A DNA stretch of 64,000 bases from Pseudomonas zanjanensis (GTDB lineage: Bacteria; Pseudomonadota; Gammaproteobacteria; Pseudomonadales; Pseudomonadaceae). The notes under the pieces are model-generated. The model was not told the DNA's origin, did not search any database, and saw nothing but the letters and a program-made list of their open reading frames with translations. Below are positions 26,984 through 34,697 of the stretch, one piece after another. The DNA is taken from positions 186,001 through 250,000 of the forward strand of contig NZ_JABWRB020000003.1 in the NCBI RefSeq assembly GCF_014268745.2, in the 5' to 3' direction. The translations under genes and the position numbers were made by a program. How positions within the stretch are numbered: the first letter of the stretch is position 1; every line of letters begins with the position of its first letter.

Positions 26984-27053
26984 ATGCTCTGGTCAACGTT
27001 GGCGTATATGCGCCTCAACCAGACACCACACCCGGGTGGGGAGGAATTTCAGG

Positions 27054-27359
27054 ATGAATCGTCAAAGTGCCGCCCAATTTAAAAGCGCCGCCCAATTTCG
27101 ACTCTCTTCTCTGCACCTCCAGCAGGGCTTGTGGGCTGCCCTGGCCCTGTTGGTCACGCTCGTGATTGGCCAGCAATGGTTGCTCTGGCAGGAGCGTCAG
27201 CAACCAGAAGCGCCGCAAGTTTCGATTCATCGCGCCCCACAAACCCACTTCAGCGCCGTCAGCAACCTCAAGGACGCTTCCTCTGCCATGCGCATGATGG
27301 ATGTCGATCAGGTTCAGCCAATGACCGACATGCCGCGTGAAGAGCGCTGGGTGTTTTAA
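27054..27359 (+). CDS. Small single-pass membrane protein of unknown function
   Basis: A 101-residue protein. Start ATG 27054 is preceded by GGAGG and AGG; the longer frame from 26859 would run through the promoter and is not used. One transmembrane segment (about 26-45, LWAALALLVTLVIGQQW), followed by a polar periplasmic or cytoplasmic tail. First gene of the unit that continues with DUF1328 and ivy. A similar small gene sits between algB and ivy in P. aeruginosa. No function recognised. Confidence 0.7.
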   Translation: MNRQSAAQFKSAAQFRLSSLHLQQGLWAALALLVTLVIGQQWLLWQERQQPEAPQVSIHRAPQTHFSAVSNLKDASSAMRMMDVDQVQPMTDMPREERWVF

Positions 27360-27439
27360 CCCGATGTACCGGTCGTCCACTGCGCCGGAACCATCACCGC
27401 CAGACCCTCACTAAATAGAAAAGCGTAAGGAGAATCACC

Positions 27440-27604
27440 ATGTTGAGCTGGGCAATTACCTTCCTGATCATTGCCATCATCGCCGCCGTACTGGGCTTCG
27501 GTGGTATCGCAGGCACCGCCACGGGCATCGCCAAGATTCTCTTTGTCGTGTTCCTGGTGATGTTCATTGCTTCCTTCTTCTTTGGCCGTCGTGGCCGAGG
27601 CTGA
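27440..27604 (+). CDS. DUF1328 (YtjA) small membrane protein
   Basis: A 54-residue hydrophobic protein with two transmembrane segments (LSWAITFLIIAIIAAVLGFGG; AKILFVVFLVMFIASFFFG) and a basic tail RRGRG. RBS AAGGAGA lies 8 nt before the ATG. DUF1328/YtjA proteins are small stress-associated membrane proteins of unknown role. It ends 2 bp before the ivy start, so the two are almost certainly co-translated. Confidence 0.88.
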   Translation: MLSWAITFLIIAIIAAVLGFGGIAGTATGIAKILFVVFLVMFIASFFFGRRGRG

Positions 27605-27606
27605 CC

Positions 27607-28071
27607 ATGAGCGTTTCATTCAAAGGACTGGCCGCCGCCCTGTTGCTGGGCGGCAGTGCCATGGCAATGGCTGCCAATGACGGACAGATGCGCGTCAACC
27701 AAGTGCTGCAGGCGGACCCGCAATACCGCGAGACTTGGCAGCACGTCGTGAAAAAAGAAGAACGCCTGCCGGAATGGGTGATGAACCTGACAGGCGATTC
27801 GGAACAGATGAATGCTGTCGAGGAAGACGGCGACAAGTACTTGGTGGGGCCGCTCTGTGAAACCCAGGCAACGTGTCGCAGCAAGCGTCTGATCGTTGCC
27901 TTCAGTTTCGACAAGGACGAGGCCTATGCCATGTTGGTGGAAGTCCCTGCCGGACTGCCGGCGGACAAGTCCCCAACCCGTCATGCCGATTACCGCTTCC
28001 TCGGTAATCCCAATGAAGGTATGCAAGAACTGTTGATGGAACAACTGAAGAAAGATCCGAACTGGTACTGA
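27607..28071 (+). CDS. ivy: Inhibitor of vertebrate lysozyme family protein (Ivy)
   Basis: A 154-residue periplasmic protein with signal peptide MSVSFKGLAAALLLGGSAMAMA. The inhibitory loop region between two cysteines reads LCETQATC (CKPHDC in E. coli Ivy), so the loop differs but the disulfide pair is kept. FLGNPNEGMQELL and the C-terminal NWY also fit the family. Ivy proteins protect peptidoglycan from C-type lysozyme. It is the last gene of a probable sigma-54-driven unit and ends at a terminator. Confidence 0.85.
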   Translation: MSVSFKGLAAALLLGGSAMAMAANDGQMRVNQVLQADPQYRETWQHVVKKEERLPEWVMNLTGDSEQMNAVEEDGDKYLVGPLCETQATCRSKRLIVAFSFDKDEAYAMLVEVPAGLPADKSPTRHADYRFLGNPNEGMQELLMEQLKKDPNWY

Positions 28072-28081
28072 TTCTGAAAAC

Positions 28082-28105
28082 GGGAAAAGCAGCCCTGCTT
28101 TTCCC
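28082..28105 (+). terminator. Terminator after ivy
   Basis: GGGAAAAGCAGCCCTGCTTTTCCC perfect stem-loop 10 bp after the ivy stop codon; the T-run is part of the stem, so efficiency is uncertain. Confidence 0.6.
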
Positions 28106-28231
28106 TGCTGCACAGCCCGAGGAGGGCCGGTGCATGACCAGGGGGCCGGGACGTTCTGACGGATGAGCGTCGGAGTGACCTACGGGCACAAGGGGTGCCT
28201 GCGAAAGGGCCGGGTCAGGTAATAGCTGCGA

Positions 28232-28270
28232 CGCAAGTTCGCAAAGCCCGCATGGCTTGGCGAACTTGCG
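28232..28270. other. Long perfect hairpin
   Basis: CGCAAGTTCGC (28232-28242) and GCGAACTTGCG (28260-28270) form an 11-bp perfect stem with an inner AGCC/GGCT pair and no T-run. One of three strong hairpins in the 700-bp gene-free gap between ivy and gltP. No open frame here is convincing. Confidence 0.6.
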
Positions 28271-28441
28271 TAGAGCTTCGTGTCGCACAATGCGTGGGCC
28301 AGAGCGATTGGGTTCTTCTGGCGTCATACGCCGGTCGCGATGCGGCATTTTGTCTCCTCCCGCCAATTTATTGCCCTTTCCTCGACCGTATATCGGAGAA
28401 TGCCGAGATAAATTGTCTCGTGGGCTGCGCTTCGATGCGTT

Positions 28442-28497
28442 GCCATTTCATCGGTTTACCAACCCAGGCTGAATCAGCCCAGCTACGCTGAAATGGC
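28442..28497. other. Two-tier inverted repeat
   Basis: GCCATTTCA (28442-28450) and TGAAATGGC (28489-28497) enclose an inner GGCTG-AAT-CAGCC hairpin. The surrounding 28350-28620 is visibly poorer in GC than the flanking genes and has no supported gene. Confidence 0.5.
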
Positions 28498-28698
28498 CGC
28501 TCCACGGCACTTATGCCTGCATAAATGGCGCATTCGAACCGCTTGTTAGGCGGGTTTCGTTTGGAAAATCTCATGCCGATTCGGCATGGGGTAGGCGTTT
28601 ACGGCATTAGACGATCCCCCCTGGCATCGCAATAGTTGCGCCTTTTTTCGCCTGCCAGTAAGCCGCTCGCGCGTGCTCGGGGTGACCTTATACGGGGG

Positions 28699-28745
28699 CA
28701 GGGGCGCGAATGTTTTTCGTCATCGACGAGCCATTCGCGCCCCTG
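28699..28745 (+). promoter_or_regulatory. Extended hairpin in the gltP leader
   Basis: CAGGGGCGCGAATG (28699-28712) pairs perfectly with CATTCGCGCCCCTG (28732-28745), with an inner TCGTC-ATC-GACGA stem. It ends 30 nt before the gltP start and no T-run follows, so it is more likely an attenuation, stability or protein-binding element than a terminator. Confidence 0.55.
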
Positions 28746-28775
28746 TCCGAGTCCAACTGAAGTAAGGGTAACGAT

Positions 28776-30107
28776 ATGAAGAAGGCACGACTAAGCCTCG
28801 CCTGGCAGATCCTCATCGGTCTGGTGCTAGGGATTGCATTGGGCGCGCTGCTCAACCATTTCAGTGCCGAGAAGGCCTGGTGGATCAGCAACGTGCTGCA
28901 ACCGGCGGGCGATATCTTTATCCGTCTGATCAAGATGATCGTGATCCCGATCGTGATTTCCTCGCTGATCGTCGGCATCGCCGGGGTGGGTGATGCCAAG
29001 AAGCTCGGGCGTATCGGTCTCAAGACCATCCTTTACTTCGAAATCGTCACCACCATCGCCATCGTCGTCGGCCTGCTGTTGGCCAACTTCTTCCAGCCGG
29101 GCAGTGGCATCGACATGAGCACCCTGGGTACGGTGGATATTTCCAAGTACCAGGCCACGGCGGCGGAAGTCCAGCATGAACATGCGTTCATCGAGACCAT
29201 CCTCAACCTGATCCCGTCGAACATCTTTGCCGCCGTCGCCCGTGGCGAGATGCTGCCGATCATTTTCTTCTCCGTCTTGTTCGGCCTGGGCCTGTCCAGC
29301 CTGCAATCGGACTTGCGCGAGCCGCTGGTGAAAATGTTCCAGGGCGTGTCGGAAAGCATGTTCAAAGTCACCCACATGATCATGCAATACGCCCCGATCG
29401 GTGTGTTTGCCCTGATCGCGGTGACAGTCGCCAACTTCGGCTTCGCCTCCCTGCTGCCGTTGGCGAAACTGGTGATCCTGGTTTACGTCGCCATCGCCTT
29501 CTTCGCCTTCGTCGTGCTGGGCCTGATCGCCCGCCTGTTCGGCTTCTCGGTGCTCAAGCTGATGCGCATCTTCAAGGATGAGCTGGTGCTGGCCTACTCC
29601 ACCGCCAGTTCCGAAACCGTGCTGCCGCGCGTGATCGAGAAGATGGAAGCCTACGGTGCGCCGAAAGCCATCTGCAGCTTCGTGGTGCCGACCGGTTATT
29701 CGTTCAACCTTGATGGCTCGACCCTGTACCAGAGCATCGCGGCGATTTTCATCGCCCAGCTGTACGGCATCGACCTGTCCATCAGCCAGCAATTGCTGCT
29801 GGTGCTGACGCTGATGGTCACGTCCAAGGGCATTGCCGGCGTGCCGGGCGTGTCGTTCGTGGTGCTGCTGGCCACCTTGGGCAGCGTGGGTATTCCGCTG
29901 GAAGGCCTGGCCTTCATCGCCGGTGTCGACCGCATCATGGACATGGCCCGTACTGCGCTGAACGTTATTGGCAACGCCCTGGCGGTGCTGGTCATCGCGC
30001 GTTGGGAAGGCATGTACGACGATGCCAAGGGGCAGCGCTACTGGAACTCCCTGCCGCACTGGCGCAGCAAGGAGCCGTTGCCGGCGGGGGAAACTTCCAG
30101 CAATTGA
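28776..30107 (+). CDS. gltP: Glutamate/aspartate (C4-dicarboxylate) symporter GltP
   Basis: A 443-residue DAACS-family cation symporter with about eight transmembrane helices and two re-entrant loops. Family signatures: the serine-rich loop STASSETVLPRV, the transport site PTGYSFNLDGST, and LVLTLMVTSKGIAGVPG, where the equivalent Asp/Asn positions bind cation and substrate in homologues. RBS AAGGGTAA precedes ATG 28776. Located after ivy as in P. aeruginosa. Glutamate or aspartate is the likely substrate. Confidence 0.92.
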   Translation: MKKARLSLAWQILIGLVLGIALGALLNHFSAEKAWWISNVLQPAGDIFIRLIKMIVIPIVISSLIVGIAGVGDAKKLGRIGLKTILYFEIVTTIAIVVGLLLANFFQPGSGIDMSTLGTVDISKYQATAAEVQHEHAFIETILNLIPSNIFAAVARGEMLPIIFFSVLFGLGLSSLQSDLREPLVKMFQGVSESMFKVTHMIMQYAPIGVFALIAVTVANFGFASLLPLAKLVILVYVAIAFFAFVVLGLIARLFGFSVLKLMRIFKDELVLAYSTASSETVLPRVIEKMEAYGAPKAICSFVVPTGYSFNLDGSTLYQSIAAIFIAQLYGIDLSISQQLLLVLTLMVTSKGIAGVPGVSFVVLLATLGSVGIPLEGLAFIAGVDRIMDMARTALNVIGNALAVLVIARWEGMYDDAKGQRYWNSLPHWRSKEPLPAGETSSN

Positions 30108-30120
30108 TGCCTGCCTTGAG

Positions 30121-30196
30121 GCCGCCATCGCGAGCAGGCTCGCTCCCACACTGACGAGTGTTCCCTGTGGGAGCGAGCCTGCTCGCGATGGCGGCG
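30121..30196. repeat. REP doublet (TGTGGGAGCGAGCCTGCTCGCGA family)
   Basis: A near-perfect inverted pair GCCGCCATCGCGAGCAGGCT / AGCCTGCTCGCGATGGCGGC with a short central spacer, just after gltP. Confidence 0.9.
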
Positions 30197-30219
30197 GCAC
30201 ATTCAACATCAAGCCAACC

Positions 30220-30243
30220 AAACCCCGGAGCAATCCGGGGTTT
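30220..30243. terminator. Terminator after gltP
   Basis: AAACCCCGGAGCAATCCGGGGTTT stem-loop between the REP doublet and the SpmAB-like gene. Confidence 0.75.
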
Positions 30244-30297
30244 GTCGTTTCTGCCAGCCCCGCTATCATTCGCGGCATCTTCCGAGGGACTTAACCG

Positions 30298-31527
30298 ATG
30301 CTCAATGGCCTGTGGCTTGGCTTCTTTATCGTGGCAGCCGTGTCGGCGCTGGCGCAGTGGCTGATTGGCGGCAACGCCGGGATCTTCGCGGCCATGGTGG
30401 AAAGCATTTTCGCCATGGCCAAGCTGTCGGTGGAGGTGATGGTCCTGCTGTTCGGTACCTTGACCCTGTGGCTGGGCTTCCTGCGCATCGCCGAAAAGGC
30501 CGGGATCGTCGACTGGCTGGCCAAGGCCCTCGGCCCGCTGTTCTTGCGCTTGATGCCGGAAGTGCCCGCAGGCCATCCGGCGATCGGCCTGATCACCCTC
30601 AACTTCGCCGCCAACGGCCTGGGGCTGGACAACGCGGCCACCCCCATCGGCCTCAAGGCCATGCGCGCCCTGCAAGACCTCAACCCCAGCCCGACCATCG
30701 CCAGCAACGCGCAGATCCTGTTCCTGGTGCTCAATGCCTCGTCGCTGACCCTGCTGCCGGTGACCATCTTCATGTACCGCGCCCAGCAAGGCGCGCCGGA
30801 TCCGACCCTGGTGTTCCTGCCGATCCTGCTCGCCACCAGCGCCTCGACCCTGATGGGGCTGCTGTCCGTGGCGTTCATGCAACGCCTGCGCCTGTGGGAC
30901 CCGGTGGTGCTGGCTTACCTGATTCCGGGTGCGCTGGTGCTGGGCGGTTTCATGGCGTTGTTGGCGACGCTCTCGGCCACGGCGCTGGCGGGGCTGTCAT
31001 CGATCCTCGGCAACCTGACGCTGTTCGGCCTGATCATCTTGTTCCTGGTGGTGGGCTCACTGCGCAAGGTCAAGGTGTATGAAGCCTTTGTCGAAGGCGC
31101 CAAGGAAGGGTTCGACGTTGCCAAGAGCCTGTTGCCGTACCTGGTGGCCATGCTCTGCGCCGTCGGCGTGCTGCGGGCCTCGGGCGCGCTGGATTTCGGC
31201 CTGGACGGTATCCGCCACCTGGTGCAGTGGGCCGGCCTGGACACGCGGTTCGTCGATGCCTTGCCGACTGCCATGGTCAAGCCGTTCTCTGGCAGCGCCG
31301 CCCGGGCCATGTTGATCGAGACCATGAAGACCTCCGGCGTGGACAGCTTCCCGGCCCTGGTGGCGGCGACCATCCAGGGCAGCACCGAGACCACGTTCTA
31401 CGTGCTGGCAGTGTATTTCGGTGCCGTGGGCATCCAGCGGGCGCGCCATGCCGTGGGCTGCGCGTTGCTGGCGGAGTTCGCCGGAGTCGTGGCGGCGATT
31501 GGTGTGTGCTACTGGTTCTTTGGCTAA
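30298..31527 (+). CDS. SpmA-SpmB-like membrane protein (nucleoside-recognition/Gate domains, fused)
   Basis: A 409-residue membrane protein with about ten transmembrane segments. The N-terminal half resembles spore maturation protein SpmA (LNFAANGLGLDNAATPIGLKAM) and the C-terminal half resembles SpmB (LPYLVAMLCAVGVLRASGA, AMVKPFSGSAARAM, QGSTETTFYVLAVYFG). In Firmicutes the two halves are separate genes; here they are one chain, as in other proteobacteria. Substrate unknown. Preceded by its own terminator-separated region and ATG 30298 after GGGACTTAACCG, a weak ribosome site. Confidence 0.8.
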   Translation: MLNGLWLGFFIVAAVSALAQWLIGGNAGIFAAMVESIFAMAKLSVEVMVLLFGTLTLWLGFLRIAEKAGIVDWLAKALGPLFLRLMPEVPAGHPAIGLITLNFAANGLGLDNAATPIGLKAMRALQDLNPSPTIASNAQILFLVLNASSLTLLPVTIFMYRAQQGAPDPTLVFLPILLATSASTLMGLLSVAFMQRLRLWDPVVLAYLIPGALVLGGFMALLATLSATALAGLSSILGNLTLFGLIILFLVVGSLRKVKVYEAFVEGAKEGFDVAKSLLPYLVAMLCAVGVLRASGALDFGLDGIRHLVQWAGLDTRFVDALPTAMVKPFSGSAARAMLIETMKTSGVDSFPALVAATIQGSTETTFYVLAVYFGAVGIQRARHAVGCALLAEFAGVVAAIGVCYWFFG

Positions 31528-31567
31528 GCGGCGGGAGTGAGTTCTTGCGATAGCGGTGGTTCAGCTG

Positions 31568-31815
31568 ACAGCGCTGCTGGATATGCCGCCGTCATCGCGA
31601 GCAAGCCCGGCTCCCACAGGGTCTAGAGCCGGACATAAATATTGGCTACACCTCAGAACCACTGTGGAAGCTGAGCTTGTGGGAGCAAGGCTTGCCCGCG
31701 ATGCAAACACCTCGGTGTAGCGGATAGACCCAGGCGCTGCCATCGCGAGCAAGCCCGGCTCCCACAGGTCACCGCGAATCCCTGTGGGAGCGAGCTTGCT
31801 CGCGATAAGGTCCGA
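31568..31815. repeat. Cluster of REP copies (TGTGGGAGCGAGCTTGCTCGCGA family)
   Basis: At least four REP copies in alternating orientation (around 31583, 31660, 31745 and 31780), some diverged (GCCCGGCTCCCACA). The 294-bp gap 31528-31822 between convergent genes holds nothing else that I can see. Confidence 0.85.
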
Positions 31816-31822
31816 AGGGCCT

Positions 31823-32830
31823 TCAGTCCGTCACCTCGAAACGCAGCACGCCGATCATCTGGCCGTTTTCCGTAAGCACTCGCACTTGCCATTTGCCGGT
31901 CGAATTTTCCGGGAAGTTCTGCTTGTGGGTCCAGGCGCGATAGCCTTCCTTGCGCCCGCCATGGATGTCCAGGGCGATGCGGTCGACTTCTTTGCCGTTG
32001 AACTGCCAGACGTGATAAATCCGCTCGTCGAGCCCTCGCGGCGCATTGATGGCCGTGTAGGCGTACAGGCCATTGCCGCGAATCTGCGCCGCGCTGACCT
32101 GCTTGAGGCTGGCGCCCGGCGTGCGGTCCTCCAGTTGGGTGCTGATGGCCACTTCGGTCATCCACAGCGTGGCCGGTGGCACCCAGGAGCGCAGCATCCA
32201 CCCAGCGGCCCCAATCCCCACGGTGATGCAGAGGATCGCCAGGGCGTTGCGCACGGTGCGGATCGGGAAGATCGAGGCCAGGCTGGGAAACGACAGCAAC
32301 ATGGCAGTGCCCAGCGCCAGCTTGAAGCTCTGGTCGGTGGTCAGGTGCAGGATCACCGGCAACGCGGTGAGCAGGGCGGCGAACAGCGTCAGCGTGTGCA
32401 GCGCCAGGAACGCCCAGCGCCGGGGCGCCAGCCATTTGTAGTACAGCGGATCGGTGATCGAAATCAGCGCCGCGATGGTCAGCAGCCCGGTGAAAAGCAG
32501 CTGGCTGCTGTTCCAGGTGGTGGTGATAAAAAAGAACGGCAGGACGAAAAACAGGCTTTCCTGGTGAATCATCTGCGTGGCATAGCGCAACAGCGGCTGG
32601 GGGATTTCCCGTTTGAAAATCCGCGTGAACAGCCGGGTCATGCTGTTCTCCACCATCAGCCAGAGCCAACTCACCAGCATCATGATGGCAATCCAGGTCG
32701 CCAGGCCCTGCTGGCGGTCCACCAGCATGAAACTGCCGACCCCGGAGATGAAACCGCCGAGCGCAATGACCCCTGGATAGCGCTTCATCAATTCAAGGAT
32801 GCGCTGGAGATAGACCGTCAGGTTTTGCAT
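31823..32830 (-). CDS. DUF5924/DUF2914 membrane protein
   Basis: A 335-residue protein. The N-terminal two-thirds has seven or so transmembrane helices (about residues 15-215); the C-terminal about 110 residues form a soluble DUF2914-like domain, ending GKWQVRVLTENGQMIGVLRFEV. WQFNGKEVDRI and KQNFPENSTGKW are typical of DUF2914. Widespread in Pseudomonas without assigned function. No obvious operon partners: REP clusters lie on both sides. Confidence 0.75.
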   Translation of the reverse strand: MQNLTVYLQRILELMKRYPGVIALGGFISGVGSFMLVDRQQGLATWIAIMMLVSWLWLMVENSMTRLFTRIFKREIPQPLLRYATQMIHQESLFFVLPFFFITTTWNSSQLLFTGLLTIAALISITDPLYYKWLAPRRWAFLALHTLTLFAALLTALPVILHLTTDQSFKLALGTAMLLSFPSLASIFPIRTVRNALAILCITVGIGAAGWMLRSWVPPATLWMTEVAISTQLEDRTPGASLKQVSAAQIRGNGLYAYTAINAPRGLDERIYHVWQFNGKEVDRIALDIHGGRKEGYRAWTHKQNFPENSTGKWQVRVLTENGQMIGVLRFEVTD

Positions 32831-32928
32831 TCAGTGGTTTCACAGTAAGTCGTAGGAAATATCCCTGACAGAGTATCGCCAGGACGATGACAAGGCGAGG
32901 AGCGCGACGCCTACCGTGGCTATCTTTT

Positions 32929-33048
32929 GTGGCGAGGGAGCTTGCTCCCGCTGGCCTGCGAAGCAGGCCCCTGAATTTCTTCAGACAGACCGCATTGCCC
33001 GGGGTTGCGACTGCTGCGCAGCCGAGCGGGAGCAAGCTCCCTCGCCAC
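32929..33048. repeat. REP doublet (GAGGGAGCTTGCTCCC family)
   Basis: Inverted pair GTGGCGAGGGAGCTTGCTCC ... GGAGCAAGCTCCCTCGCCAC with inner GGCCTGC/GCAGGCC. A short related stretch (GAGCAAGCTCGCTC) follows at 33081. Confidence 0.9.
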
Positions 33049-33093
33049 GGGATTTGAGTGCTCCTGAGCGAGGGTCATCGCGAGCAAGCTCGC

Positions 33094-34482
33094 TCAATCA
33101 GACGTCGGTCGCGCCCTGCGACTCCATCGCCACCCAATCCCCACCAGCAGCAACCCCAGCAAACCAGCCAGCCCCCAGACAAGCTCATCATCACTGAGCA
33201 ACGGCTTCTCGATGCGCAAATACCCCGGGTCCTTGAGCAGTTCGCGCAGGGCCGCGTTGGCCTGTTCCAGGCTCACCCCCTGCAGGCGGACCGCCGGGTT
33301 GGCGAAGCGGCCGTCTTCGTAGTCACCCAGGGCGCTCCAATAGTAATCGGCCAGTGCGCTGTTGCCTTGAACCGCCCAGGACTGATGGGCGATGGCCGCG
33401 CGTTTGATGCGCACGAAACTGGCCGGGTCCAGGCCATCCTTGAGCAAGGTCTTGCGCAGCTCTTCGAGGGCTTGTTCGGCTTCGGGCAGGTCCTCGCGGG
33501 AAAGGTCGGCGTTCAGGCTGAAGAAGCCAACGCCGCCGAACACTTCGCGCTCGGTCCACGGCCCGTAGGACAGGCTGCGGTCCAGGCGCAATTGGCGATA
33601 GAGCGCCCAATCCAGGTAATCCTTGAGCAGGTCGAACGTCTCGTCATGTTGCTCGTCCAGCACCGGCTCGGGGAACAGCCAATGCAGCTTGGCGCTGTCG
33701 CCGACCAGGCCACGGATCAGATTGCGCTTGGTGACCGCCTTGTAGCGGATCTGCGGCAGCGCCTCGTGGACGCTGGGCTCCACCGGTTCGAGCTCGCCAA
33801 AGGCGCGTTCCAGGTAGGCCGGCAGCAGTCGGTCGAGATCGCCGACCATGATCAGCGTCATGTTGTTCGGCGCATACCAGTCCTTTCGCACTTGTTCGAG
33901 GCGGGCGAGGGTATGGCGCTGGACCTCGGGCCGTTCCGCGCAGCGCAGGCCCAGCTCAACCGCCAACTGATTGCTGGCCTTGTGGCCTAGGTCTTGGCGA
34001 TCGAGCCAGCGTTGCAAGTGGGTGTAGTGGCCGCCGTCTTCGCGCTCCACCACCCGCTTGGCCGCTTCCAGGGCTTTTTCATCGATGCGGGTGCGGGTCA
34101 ACAGCGCCAGCAGCAGGTCCAGGACCTTGCGTTGATTGCGTGCCGGGGCCTCGATGACGAACGTGGTGTCGGCGTTGCTGGTGAACGCGTTCCACTCGCC
34201 ACCCAAGGCTTGCATGCGCTCTTCCAGGCCGCCTTCGCCGCTTTCGTCGACGCCGCTGAACAGCAGGTGTTCGAGCAGGTGCGGCAGTTCCTTGTCGGCG
34301 CAACTGAAGTCGTCCAGGCCCACGCCCACCACCAGCCGGATCGCCACGTGCCCGCGCTCGGTGCCGGGCTTGAGCAGCAGTTGCAGGCCGTTGGGCAGCA
34401 TGTAGCCTTCGACCTGGAACCGGTCCAGGGCGACCACGGGCAGTGAACCGAGCAAAAGAACGGCGAGCAACAGACAACGCAT
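33094..34482 (-). CDS. M16 family zinc metallopeptidase (insulinase type)
   Basis: A 462-residue exported peptidase. Signal peptide MRCLLLAVLLLGSLPVVA, zinc-binding inverted motif HLLEH (about residue 67) and the downstream Glu in the VVEREDGG region. A second M16 C-terminal-type half (about 180-400) follows. Unusually for the family, the chain ends with a transmembrane helix (LVWGLAGLLGLLLVGIGW) and a basic tail RWSRRARP, so the enzyme is probably held in the inner membrane facing the periplasm. Substrate unknown. Confidence 0.88.
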   Translation of the reverse strand: MRCLLLAVLLLGSLPVVALDRFQVEGYMLPNGLQLLLKPGTERGHVAIRLVVGVGLDDFSCADKELPHLLEHLLFSGVDESGEGGLEERMQALGGEWNAFTSNADTTFVIEAPARNQRKVLDLLLALLTRTRIDEKALEAAKRVVEREDGGHYTHLQRWLDRQDLGHKASNQLAVELGLRCAERPEVQRHTLARLEQVRKDWYAPNNMTLIMVGDLDRLLPAYLERAFGELEPVEPSVHEALPQIRYKAVTKRNLIRGLVGDSAKLHWLFPEPVLDEQHDETFDLLKDYLDWALYRQLRLDRSLSYGPWTEREVFGGVGFFSLNADLSREDLPEAEQALEELRKTLLKDGLDPASFVRIKRAAIAHQSWAVQGNSALADYYWSALGDYEDGRFANPAVRLQGVSLEQANAALRELLKDPGYLRIEKPLLSDDELVWGLAGLLGLLLVGIGWRWSRRARPTSD

Positions 34483-34697
34483 AAAGGCTTCCTGGCGGCT
34501 GGGTGGAGGTCCATGGTGTCGGGCAGGCCGTCAACGGCGGAGTGTCGCCCGGAGTCGGCTCGCTCCCCCTATCGAATCTATGCGGTGTTCATGACAACGG
34601 GAGCAGGCGGGCCGGTGAACGGTTTCAGGCCCGAGCCATTGTTTTTGACTGACGTTTTTCACTGACATTGTTACTGACTGACCAATGCGCCAGTCGT

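Noticed and set aside
28546..28552. GTTAGGC resembling an integron attC right-hand core
   Set aside because: No partner core (GCCTAAC) or attC fold is found upstream and there is no integrase.
28623..28642. TGGCAT...TTGC before gltP as a sigma-54 promoter
   Set aside because: Spacing between GG and GC is three bases too long.
28827..30278. 483-codon frame antisense to gltP
   Set aside because: Low-complexity His/Gln/Asp composition, antisense shadow of a membrane protein gene.
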